Source of the DNA: Roseobacter sinensis
GTDB lineage: Bacteria > Pseudomonadota > Alphaproteobacteria > Rhodobacterales > Rhodobacteraceae
DNA: 64,000 bases
Assembly: GCF_025755255.1 (NCBI RefSeq)
Contig: NZ_JALIEB010000018.1
Coordinates: 1-64,000 of the forward strand
Direction of reading: 5' to 3'
Under the pieces are notes generated by a model that saw nothing but the letters and a program-made list of their open reading frames with translations, had not been told where the DNA came from and searched no databases. Below are positions 26,905-35,401 of the stretch, piece by piece (position 1 is the first letter of the stretch; every line of letters begins with the position of its first letter). The position numbers and the translations under genes are program-made.

Positions 26905-29900
26905 ATGCAGATCGCGCGTCTCTCCATTGAACGGCCGATCTACACCTGGCTGCTCATCCTCTTTTGCCTCTTCGGCGGAGCCGCCGGGTATCTTAGCGTC
27001 GGCAAGCTGGAAGACCCGGTCTTCACCCTCAAGTCGGCGTTGATCGTCACGCCCTATCCCGGCGCGACCGCGGCGGAGGTGGCGATTGAGGTCTCGGAGA
27101 TTCTCGAGGCGGAGATCCAACAGATGGACGAGGTGGACTTCATCACCTCGAACAATACGCCGGGCCTGTCGGTGATCGAGGTCACCATCAAGGACATCTA
27201 TGACGGCACCGAGTTGCCGCAGGTCTGGGACGATATGCGCGACAGGGTGGCTGATGCCAGCGGCAACCTGCCCTCCGGCGCGTTGGCGCCGCAAGTGAAT
27301 GACAGCTTCGGCGACGTCTACGGGTTGCTCTACGCGGTTAGCGCGCCCGGTTATGACGACGCAACCATCTGGGATATTGCCACTTTTCTCCGGCGCGAAG
27401 TGTTGACGGTCGATGGTGTGGCCAATGCCGAGGTGCTCGGCCTGCCCGAGGAAGCCATCTTTGTCGAACCCTCAAGCGAAACTCTGACAGCGCTCGGTGT
27501 GCCACCGGATGTGATTGTCGGGGCGGTCTCGTCGGCGGATCGGATCGTGGCAACCGGCACAGCCGACAATGCGCGCCAGGACGTACAGATCACGGCGCCC
27601 GCGCCGGACGACAGCCTGCGCGAGATCAGCGCGCTGACCTTCGGGTTTCAGGGGGACGTGCTCAATCTGACCGATGTGGCCGAGGTCACCCGGTCCCGTG
27701 TCGATGCACCGCGTCAGATCATCCGGCACAACGGGGTCGAGGCGTTCACCATCGGTGTGGCAGGCCTGACCTCAGAAAACATCGTGACCGTCGGTCAGCG
27801 TGTCGAAGAGCGGCTGGCAGAGATCACACCGCTGCTGCCTGTCGGTGTGACCCTTGCACCAATCTACGAGCAGCACCGCGTCGTCGATGAAGCGAGTTTG
27901 TCCTTCCTCACCAGCCTCGCCATGTCTGTCGGCGTCGTCATTGGTGTGCTTGCGCTCTTCATGGGCTGGCGCGCCGCTGTGGTGGTGGGCGGTTCGCTGC
28001 TGCTGACCGTCAGTTTCACCTTCTTCTTCATGTACCTCTTCGACATCAAGGTCGAACGCATCAGCCTCGGTGCGCTGATCATCGCCATGGGCATGCTGGT
28101 GGACAACGCCATCGTCGTCGCCGAAGGGATGCAGGTGCAGATGCGCCGCGGACGCAAGGCCGTCGAGGCTGCGGCCGAGGTGGCGCGACGCACGCAGATC
28201 CCGCTGCTCGGGGCTACGATCATCGGGATCATGGCCTTTGCGGGTATCGGTCTCAGCCCGGACAGCTCGGGCGAGTTTCTCTTCTCGCTTTTTGCGGTCA
28301 TTGGAATTTCCCTCCTGCTGTCGTGGCTGCTGGCCGTCACGGCCACACCGCTGCTCGCCAGCTATTTGTTTCGGACCGAGACGGACCAAGCCAGCCGCGA
28401 TCCGTATGACACCCTCTTCTTTCGTGGCTATGGCGCGGTCGTGCGCGGCGCCCTGCGGCTGCGATGGCTGGTGATCGTCGGGCTCATCGGTGCGACGGTT
28501 GCGGGTGTCGGCGCCATGGGGCTGGTCAAGCAACAGTTCTTCCCGCCCGCAACGACACCGCTCGTCTATCTCAACTACAAGGCGGCACAAGGTACGTCGA
28601 TCCGCGCGGCCAGCGCCGATCTTGCCGTGCTGGAAGACTGGCTCATGAAACAGCCGTCGGTTGAAGCGGTCACGGCCACCGTCGGGGCGAGCATGACGCG
28701 GTACTTGCTCACCTACACGCCGGAAGATCCGGCACCGTCCTATGGTCAGTTGATCATTCGCGTGGGGGATCACGCGGATATCCCGGCGCTCCGCGATGCG
28801 TTGACCGCCTTTGCCAGCGCGACGGTGCCCTGGGCCGAGACCCGCGTTCAGCAGATCATCTACGGTCCTCCGGTGGGTGCCGATGTGGAGGTGCGTCTTT
28901 CCGGGCCCGACCCGGCTCAGCTGCGCGCGCTGGCCGCCGAGGCGCAGAGGATCTTCGAGACCGAAACTGACCTTCTGGTGACCGAACGGACGGACTGGCG
29001 CGAGCCGGAGCTGACCGTGCAGCCGGTCTTTGCGACGGACCGCGCGCAGGCGCTGGGGATAGACAAGGCCGATGTGGCGCAGGCAATCGCGCTGGCGACA
29101 GACGGGCTGCGGGTCGGGACCTTCCGCGAGAACGACAGGCAGGTGCCGATCATCATCCGCACCCCGCGGGCCGAGCAGGCTGGCGTGGAGTATCTGCTGG
29201 ATCAGCCGATTTATGCGCCGACCCCGGGCACCTACACCCATCTGGGCCAGGTCGTCGACGGGTTTGACGTGATCGCGCGCGACACGTTGATCCAACGCCG
29301 TGACCGGGCCCCCACGATCAGTGTTCAAGCCTTCACCGTGCCCGATGTGCTGCCGCCGCAGGCCTTTGCCGACGTGCGCAGTGCCATCGAGGCGCTGCCG
29401 CTGCCGCCCGGATATCGCATGGAATGGGGCGGGGAGTTCGAGAGCGCAAGCACGGCGCAGGCCAGTCTCGGACGCCAGATGCCACTGGCCTTCGGAACGA
29501 TGCTGCTGATCACCATCCTGCTCTTCGGCAGGCTGCGTCAGACCGCGGTGATCTGGACCGTCGTGCCCATGGCCGTGACGGGCGTGGGGCTTGGGTTACT
29601 GCTGACGGGTCTGCCCTTCAGCTTCACCGCGCTGCTGGGCCTGCTCAGCCTCTCGGGCATGCTGATCAAGAACGCGATCGTTCTGGTCGAGGAGATCGAC
29701 GCACAAAAGCAGGAGGAAGGCCTGCCGCAGTCCCAGGCCATTGTAACGGCCTCGGTCAGCCGTCTGCGTCCCGTGGTCCTTGCGGCGGCGACAACAATTC
29801 TTGGCATGGTACCCCTGCTCGGTGATGCGTTCTTTGCCTCGATGGCGGTGTCGATCATGGCGGGCCTTGGATTTGCGTCGATCCTCACGTTGATTGGCGT

Positions 29901-30027
29901 TCCCGCGCTGTATCATACCTATCTGCGCAAGGAGCGCCGGGCCGAACATCCGTCGACTTCGACGGCTGGGCCTGCCGATACGGCGCCCCGGTCCAAGAAG
30001 TCCGACCTGCGCGTCGCGGCCGAGTAG
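26905..30027 (+). CDS. RND family efflux permease (AcrB/CzcA superfamily)
   Basis: A 1040-residue inner-membrane proton-driven pump. It begins LSIERPIYTWLLILFCLFG and has TM1, a large periplasmic loop, TM2-TM6 (about 335-480) and the repeated second half with TM7 and TM8-TM12 (about 860-1010). The proton-relay line in TM4 reads GALIIAMGMLVDNAIVVAEG (in part), with one Asp, while HAE1 pumps such as AcrB have two adjacent Asp. It therefore belongs to the broader HAE/unknown-drug group found with AefR-like TetR regulators. Substrate specificity cannot be read from the sequence. Confidence 0.94.
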   Translation: MQIARLSIERPIYTWLLILFCLFGGAAGYLSVGKLEDPVFTLKSALIVTPYPGATAAEVAIEVSEILEAEIQQMDEVDFITSNNTPGLSVIEVTIKDIYDGTELPQVWDDMRDRVADASGNLPSGALAPQVNDSFGDVYGLLYAVSAPGYDDATIWDIATFLRREVLTVDGVANAEVLGLPEEAIFVEPSSETLTALGVPPDVIVGAVSSADRIVATGTADNARQDVQITAPAPDDSLREISALTFGFQGDVLNLTDVAEVTRSRVDAPRQIIRHNGVEAFTIGVAGLTSENIVTVGQRVEERLAEITPLLPVGVTLAPIYEQHRVVDEASLSFLTSLAMSVGVVIGVLALFMGWRAAVVVGGSLLLTVSFTFFFMYLFDIKVERISLGALIIAMGMLVDNAIVVAEGMQVQMRRGRKAVEAAAEVARRTQIPLLGATIIGIMAFAGIGLSPDSSGEFLFSLFAVIGISLLLSWLLAVTATPLLASYLFRTETDQASRDPYDTLFFRGYGAVVRGALRLRWLVIVGLIGATVAGVGAMGLVKQQFFPPATTPLVYLNYKAAQGTSIRAASADLAVLEDWLMKQPSVEAVTATVGASMTRYLLTYTPEDPAPSYGQLIIRVGDHADIPALRDALTAFASATVPWAETRVQQIIYGPPVGADVEVRLSGPDPAQLRALAAEAQRIFETETDLLVTERTDWREPELTVQPVFATDRAQALGIDKADVAQAIALATDGLRVGTFRENDRQVPIIIRTPRAEQAGVEYLLDQPIYAPTPGTYTHLGQVVDGFDVIARDTLIQRRDRAPTISVQAFTVPDVLPPQAFADVRSAIEALPLPPGYRMEWGGEFESASTAQASLGRQMPLAFGTMLLITILLFGRLRQTAVIWTVVPMAVTGVGLGLLLTGLPFSFTALLGLLSLSGMLIKNAIVLVEEIDAQKQEEGLPQSQAIVTASVSRLRPVVLAAATTILGMVPLLGDAFFASMAVSIMAGLGFASILTLIGVPALYHTYLRKERRAEHPSTSTAGPADTAPRSKKSDLRVAAE

Positions 30028-30055
30028 GTCTCAGGCGATCCGCGCCGCGGTGTGA

Positions 30056-30847
30056 TCAGAGATCGCGGTAGCAGATGAGCTCGATCCCGAGTTGCTCGAC
30101 GGTTGCGCGCAACTCGGGGTGTGTCAGTGTCTCCAGACAGGTCAACCGATCCGCCTGCACATCTTCATACCCCGGATGCCCGACGTCCGTCATTTCGGTG
30201 CTTTCTGCCGCCGGGTGGTCGATGAAGATATAGGTTCCCGGCGTCAGCTTGCGCAGCGTCTCGATGAAGGCGGCAACGCGGCTGGCGGTGACGCGCGGTT
30301 GCGCCGGATAGCCTGCGATGCGCGGCAGACCGTAACCAAAGGCATCATCGGCAAGGCCGAACTTGGTACAGAGCGCTGCGATGATCTCGCCAAGCCTCGG
30401 GTCGAGATCGCGCAGATGCCGGATCATATGGCTACTGACATGCGAGGCCTGCGGGAACATCGTGACGCCTTGCGCGATCTGCGCATGCAGCTCGCCCACC
30501 AACTCATCGATATCCCATGCGTTCTCGGCAAGGCTGCGTCGGGTGTCACCCGCCCGCAGAGTCAGCAGCGGCTGGAAGTGGCCCGTCTCGTCGACGAGCG
30601 TCGGTGCAGGGGTGAGGGGCCGCCATTTCACTGCATCCCACTCGCTTGTCAGCGTCAGGTGCAGCCCGATGTCGATCTGCGGATGCGCGCGGAAGAGCTT
30701 GGCCGCATGGGTAATCCAAGGGCAGGGCATCATCACCTCGACGCTGCGCGCGATACCGTCGGTGCACGCCCGCAGGCAGCCGAGGTTCGAGGCCCAGGTC
30801 GAGCCTGCGTCATCGGCTCGTACGAGCAACCGGATGTCTTGGCCCAT
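30056..30847 (-). CDS. YdjC/ChbG-family carbohydrate deacetylase
   Basis: 263 residues. Features of the family: LLVRADDAGST (metal and catalytic Asp pair), HPQIDIGLHLTLTSEWD (metal His), ASHVSSHMIRHLRD (His region) and the closing THPELRATVEQLGIELI. Homologues remove acetyl groups from diacetylchitobiose or other oligosaccharides with a divalent metal. There is no signal peptide, so it acts in the cytoplasm. It converges with the RND pump gene and is divergent from the secretion locus; no sugar operon surrounds it. Confidence 0.85.
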   Translation of the reverse strand: MGQDIRLLVRADDAGSTWASNLGCLRACTDGIARSVEVMMPCPWITHAAKLFRAHPQIDIGLHLTLTSEWDAVKWRPLTPAPTLVDETGHFQPLLTLRAGDTRRSLAENAWDIDELVGELHAQIAQGVTMFPQASHVSSHMIRHLRDLDPRLGEIIAALCTKFGLADDAFGYGLPRIAGYPAQPRVTASRVAAFIETLRKLTPGTYIFIDHPAAESTEMTDVGHPGYEDVQADRLTCLETLTHPELRATVEQLGIELICYRDL

Positions 30848-31074
30848 GTCAGGCGCCCCCTCATCTCACCCGCCAGACAAAGCACATCGGCGCCGCGCTG
30901 TCAGGCGCAAGGGCTGCCATGGATGGTCGCAGGGGCAAGCGCCGATCCGCGCATCGACCATGCGCATCGGCATGTTTCGGCGAATGGCAGGGCGAGTGAG
31001 TTGCCGAAGGTCGCGCGGGCGGTACCCTTGGCAGCGCCCAGTATTTTCTGGGCGCCCTGGGGATTTGGTTGATC

Positions 31075-33267
31075 ATGGCACGCTCTGACATCGACCTGCG
31101 CGCGTTGGATCATCTGGTCGAGATTGCGCGGTATCACGGGGTGCAGATCGACCGGCAGCGGCTGATCCATGACTATTCGATCTCCGAGGCAGCGCTGAGC
31201 GAGATGCGGTTTCTGCGGATCGCGCAGGACCTGAAGCTGGATGTGGCGGCGAAGCGGCTGAGCTGGCAGAAGTTGCGCGGGCTGGGCCATGCCTATCCGG
31301 CGTTGCTGGCGCTGAAATCCGGCGAGACCTTTCTGGCCTCGGGCTTCGAGGTGGACCCGGAGACCGGGCAGGAGGCGCTGCTGGTGGTGCGTAAAGACGC
31401 GGCCACGAACCAGTATCTGCACGAGCCGGTGCTGCTGAGCGACCTCAAGGACGGGTGGAGCGGGACGGTGTACCTCTTTCGGCCGGCGCGGGCGGACCCG
31501 GACGAAGACGGCACATTTAACCTCGGCTGGTTCGTGCGCGAGGCGGCGCGGCAGAAGAGGATCTTTGCCGAGATCATCGTGATCGCCCTGATGATCCATG
31601 TGACCGCCCTGGCGGTGCCGCTGTTCTTTCAGATCACGGTGGACAAGGTGCTGGTGCACGAGAGCTTCCAGACGTTGAACGTGCTGGCCGTAGCGGTGGT
31701 GATCATCCTGCTGTTTCAGGGGGTGTTCAACTTCCTGCGCGACTATCTGCTCGCCTTTGCGACGTCCAAGATCGACATGCGCACGGCCACGCGGACCTTC
31801 GGGCATCTGGTGCGGCTGCCGCTGTCGTTCTTTCACAGGGCGACGGCGGGGGTGCTGACGAAACACATGCAGCAGACCGACGAAATCCGCCAGTTCCTGA
31901 CCGGTAACGTTCTGGAAACACTGCTCGATTCCACGGCGCTCTTGGTGTTCCTGCCGCTGCTGTTTCTCTATTCCTGGCAGCTAGGGCTGGTGGTGCTGGG
32001 CTTTTCGGTGCTGATTGCGCTGGTGATCGCGGGCATGCTGCGCCCGCTCTACAGCGCGCTGACGCGGCTCTATGCGGCCGAGGGTGAGCGGCAGTCGCTG
32101 CTGGTCGAGAGCATTCACGGCATTTCCACCATCAAGAGCCTGGCGCTGGAGCCGCGGCGCAACCGGGTGTGGGACACCAGCTCGGCCCAGTCGGTGCGCA
32201 CCCATTTCCGCGTCAACAAGCTCGGCACGATTGCCGAGAGCACGGTGGAGACGCTGGAGCAGCTGATGGCGGTCGCGGTGCTGTTTCTGGGCGCGCATAT
32301 GGTGTTTCAGGGTGAGTTGACCGTGGGCAAGCTGATCGCCTTCAACATGCTCTCGGGCTATGTGAGCCAGCCGCTGATCAAGATCGTGCGGATGATCCAC
32401 GAGTATCAGCGCGCGCGGCTGGCGGTGAAAATGCTGGGCACCATCATGAACGCGCGTCCCGAGACCGGCAGCCAGTCGCAGGCGGCGACACCGCAGATCA
32501 CCGGCGAGATCCGCTTCGAGGACGTGCGATTCTTCTATGACGGCGCGGAGCGCCCGGCGCTGACGGATGTGTCGTTCCGGATCCGCGAGGGCGAGGTGAT
32601 CGGGATCGTCGGTGAGAGCGGCTCGGGCAAGTCGACGCTGGCGCGGCTGGTGCAGGGGCTCTATGCGCCGAATGACGGGCGGATCGTGCTCAACGGCACG
32701 GATATCCGGGAAATTGATCTGGCACATCTGCGGCAATCGGTGGGGATCGTGCTACAGGAGAACTTCCTGTTCCGCGGCTCGGTGCGCGAGAACATAGCCC
32801 TGACCCATGCCTCGGCCTCTCTGGAGGATGTGAAGCGCGCGGCCCGACTGGCGGGCGCCGCAGGCTTTGTCGAGGAGATGCCCGCGGGCTATGACACGAT
32901 GCTGGAGGAGAACGCCACGAACCTCTCGGGCGGGCAGCGTCAGCGGCTGGCGATTGCGCGGGCGCTGTTGCGCGATCCGCGGCTCCTGATCTTCGACGAG
33001 GCGACCTCGGCGCTCGACGTGGAATCGGAGACGATCATCCAAGACAACCTCGCTCAGATCGCCGATGGGCGCACCATGCTGATCATCGCGCACCGGCTGT
33101 CGACGCTGCACATGGCGGAGCGGATCATGGTCATGAACAAGGGGCGGATCGAGGCTTTTGCCTCGCGCGAAGCACTGCTGGACACGGGCGGTCCGGACTT
33201 CTCGCCCACGTTCCAGCGTATGTGCGACATCCAGATGCGCAACGCGATGGGGGTGGTGGATGCGTGA
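31075..33267 (+). CDS. Type I secretion system ABC exporter (HlyB-like)
   Basis: 730 residues. An N-terminal C39-like domain (about 1-135) lacks the catalytic Cys, as in HlyB-type exporters that bind but do not cleave substrates. Six TM helices (about 160-430) begin AEIIVIALMIHVTALAVPLF. The ATPase domain has Walker A GESGSGKST, signature LSGGQRQRLA, Walker B LLIFDEATSALD and the H-loop IIAHRLS. ATG at 31075 is preferred over an in-frame TTG at 31069. Its stop overlaps the HlyD-like gene by 8 bases. It is the first gene of a plus-strand unit reaching 39361. Substrate: probably the Ser/Thr-rich protein two genes downstream (inference). Confidence 0.94.
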   Translation: MARSDIDLRALDHLVEIARYHGVQIDRQRLIHDYSISEAALSEMRFLRIAQDLKLDVAAKRLSWQKLRGLGHAYPALLALKSGETFLASGFEVDPETGQEALLVVRKDAATNQYLHEPVLLSDLKDGWSGTVYLFRPARADPDEDGTFNLGWFVREAARQKRIFAEIIVIALMIHVTALAVPLFFQITVDKVLVHESFQTLNVLAVAVVIILLFQGVFNFLRDYLLAFATSKIDMRTATRTFGHLVRLPLSFFHRATAGVLTKHMQQTDEIRQFLTGNVLETLLDSTALLVFLPLLFLYSWQLGLVVLGFSVLIALVIAGMLRPLYSALTRLYAAEGERQSLLVESIHGISTIKSLALEPRRNRVWDTSSAQSVRTHFRVNKLGTIAESTVETLEQLMAVAVLFLGAHMVFQGELTVGKLIAFNMLSGYVSQPLIKIVRMIHEYQRARLAVKMLGTIMNARPETGSQSQAATPQITGEIRFEDVRFFYDGAERPALTDVSFRIREGEVIGIVGESGSGKSTLARLVQGLYAPNDGRIVLNGTDIREIDLAHLRQSVGIVLQENFLFRGSVRENIALTHASASLEDVKRAARLAGAAGFVEEMPAGYDTMLEENATNLSGGQRQRLAIARALLRDPRLLIFDEATSALDVESETIIQDNLAQIADGRTMLIIAHRLSTLHMAERIMVMNKGRIEAFASREALLDTGGPDFSPTFQRMCDIQMRNAMGVVDA

Positions 33268-34642
33268 CGGCTTCGGATATCGCCGCACGGCGGAGCTGGC
33301 CCGGCAAGAGGGCCGCCCGCGTGAGGCTGTGGACCGCCGCGCGCTCGACTTCCAGCCCGATGCGGTGGAGGTCGAGCTGCGCCGGGTGCCGATGGCAGCG
33401 CGGGTGGCGCTTTATGCGATCCTATCGATGATCGCGGCGGCGCTGCTCTGGGCCTGGTGGGCGGAGATTGACCGGACAGTCACGGCGCGCGGCAAGCTGG
33501 TGAGCCAGTCGCGCACCATCGTGAAGCAGCCCTACCGCCCGTCCGTGATCCGGACGCTGGATGTGCGGGCGGGCGACGTGGTGCAGAAAGGCGATATCAT
33601 CGCCTCGCTCGACCCCACGCTGACGGAAGCCGATCAGGGGCAGTTGCAGGCACGGGCGGCTTTGCTGAGCGCGGAGCTGGCACGGCTGGAGGCGGAAAGT
33701 GCGGGAGAAAGGTTTGCGCCGGAGGTAGCGGGGCGCGACGCGGTGGCGCAGCAGGCGGCGCTCTTTCAGACGCGTGAGCTGGAGAAGGCGGCGGCGCTCG
33801 AGGGGTTTGCAGCGCGGCTGAAGACACTCGACTCGCAGGCGGCGGTGGCGGCGGCGCAGGAGGCGCAGATCGTCGCCTCCCTGACGCTTGCAGAGACCAA
33901 GCTGGAGACGGCCGCACGGCTGGTGGCGCGCAATGCGGGCTCGCAGATCACCCAGCAGGAGGCGGAGACGGAGGTCGAGAAGCTGCGCGCGCAGCAGCGC
34001 GAGAAGATCGTGGAAGCGGAGGGCTATCGCCGCCAGCAGCGCGTCGTGGAGAACGAGCGGCTGCAGTACCTCTCGTCCCGCGCAACGGAGATCGAAGACC
34101 GGCGGCTCGAGGTGAAAAACGATCTTGAGCAGCTGCAATTCGAGATTCGGAAGGCCAACCGCGTGGCCGAATTCGATGCGTTTTACGCAGAAACCGACGG
34201 GGTGATCATGGATGTGACCCAGAAATCCGTGGGCTCGGTGGTGGAAACGGCGGAGGTGCTGTTCACGCTGGTGCCCACGGACGAGGGGCTCGATATCGAG
34301 CTGGAGCTGAGCGCGGAGGACATCGGCTGGGTGCATCTGGGCCAGGCGGTGCGCGCCAAGCTCGACCCCTTTCCGTTTCAGCGCCACGGCACGCTGCGCG
34401 GCGAGCTGACCTCCATCAGCCCCGATGCCTTCCAGCGCGAGATGAACGGGCGCACGGAGGTCTATTACCGGGTGCGCGTGGCCATCACCGAGAACCAGCT
34501 GCGCAACCTGCCTGACGGGTTCCGGCTGGTGCCGGGCATCACAACGACGGCAGAGATCCGCATCGGGGACCGCACGGTGCTGTCCTACCTGACGGACCCG
34601 TTTCACCGCGCGCTGGATGAGAGCCTGAGGGAGCCGAACTGA
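33260..34642 (+). CDS. Type I secretion membrane fusion protein (HlyD-like)
   Basis: 460 residues. A cytoplasmic N-terminus of about 55 residues and one TM helix (VALYAILSMIAAALLWAWWA) precede the biotinyl-lipoyl-like strand (VRAGDVVQKGDIIASLDPTL), a long alpha hairpin (about 120-310), and the beta-barrel ending in the HlyD signature region GITTTAEIRIGDRTVLSYLT. The ATG at 33260 overlaps the exporter gene. Its stop codon shares one base with the next start (TGATG). No TolC homologue is encoded nearby, so the outer-membrane channel must be shared from elsewhere. Confidence 0.94.
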   Translation: MRDGFGYRRTAELARQEGRPREAVDRRALDFQPDAVEVELRRVPMAARVALYAILSMIAAALLWAWWAEIDRTVTARGKLVSQSRTIVKQPYRPSVIRTLDVRAGDVVQKGDIIASLDPTLTEADQGQLQARAALLSAELARLEAESAGERFAPEVAGRDAVAQQAALFQTRELEKAAALEGFAARLKTLDSQAAVAAAQEAQIVASLTLAETKLETAARLVARNAGSQITQQEAETEVEKLRAQQREKIVEAEGYRRQQRVVENERLQYLSSRATEIEDRRLEVKNDLEQLQFEIRKANRVAEFDAFYAETDGVIMDVTQKSVGSVVETAEVLFTLVPTDEGLDIELELSAEDIGWVHLGQAVRAKLDPFPFQRHGTLRGELTSISPDAFQREMNGRTEVYYRVRVAITENQLRNLPDGFRLVPGITTTAEIRIGDRTVLSYLTDPFHRALDESLREPN

Positions 34643-35367
34643 TGCGGCGCATACGGCCCAATCTGATCACGGGTGGTGCGCCTGCCGTACTTCAGGAGGC
34701 CGTTGCGGCGCGGGAAGCGAACCTTCTTGGCCGGCACGGGTCCGCTCATGCCGAAGACGCCTACATCGCCACCGCCCAACCCGGCGATCTGGTGGTACCG
34801 ACGGAGGCTTTGTCCGAGCAGACGCGGGCCGCTCTGGCAGCGGAGCAGGGCGACGAGCCGGTGGTTGGCCTGGGTGGCGAGCTCGAGCTGGGCGCGCAGG
34901 GCTTTGCCGATGGTCTGGGGGTGGCTGAACCCGGAGATATGGCCGCTTTGCTTGCGCTCTGCCGGGCGATGCATGGCGAGACCGCGTACCGCGACATCCC
35001 CTTTTCAGAAGATGCAATGCAGACGCATATCGCGATGTATCTCGGCGCCCCGGCGACCCATCGCGTCTTTGTGCACAAGCGGAAGGGCCAGCTGCAAGGC
35101 GCGCTCTTTGGCCACGTGAGCCCTTACTTCTTCTCTGACGCCCGCATCGCCAATGACGATCTCTTCTACGTCTATCCAGCAGAGCGCAGCCTGAGCCTTG
35201 CGCGCAAGCTGATCCGGGCCTTCGAGGTCTGGGTAATGACCTGCAATGTGCATGAGATTTGCCTCTCCGTTTCCACTGGCCTGAGCGGAGATCGGGCAGA
35301 AAAACTGCTGAACAGGCAAGGTTTCGCTCGCGTTGGTGCGATCTTCAAAAAGCGACCCGTGGCATAA
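34642..35367 (+). CDS. GNAT-fold protein of phage-virion type within the secretion locus
   Basis: 241 residues. The first 75 contain AEDAYIATAQPGDLVVPTEA, which resembles the D-x-LAH-x-TPGE-VVP segment seen in phage tail-associated proteins. The rest is a GNAT fold as found in phage acetyltransferases: MAALLALCRAMHGETAYRD, PYFFSDARIANDDLFYVYPA, LIRAFEVWVM, then NRQGFARVGAIFKKR. The acetyl-CoA loop, normally R/Q-x-x-G-x-G/A, reads AERSLSLARKL with no glycine, so acetyl-CoA binding is doubtful. It is coupled to hlyD (TGATG) and followed by the repeat protein after about 35 bases. It could modify the exported protein, as HlyC does, or be structural; both are inference. Confidence 0.65.
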   Translation: MRRIRPNLITGGAPAVLQEAVAAREANLLGRHGSAHAEDAYIATAQPGDLVVPTEALSEQTRAALAAEQGDEPVVGLGGELELGAQGFADGLGVAEPGDMAALLALCRAMHGETAYRDIPFSEDAMQTHIAMYLGAPATHRVFVHKRKGQLQGALFGHVSPYFFSDARIANDDLFYVYPAERSLSLARKLIRAFEVWVMTCNVHEICLSVSTGLSGDRAEKLLNRQGFARVGAIFKKRPVA

Positions 35368-35401
35368 ACCGAGAGTGCTAGACCGGAGTGGGGAATATTT
35401 A

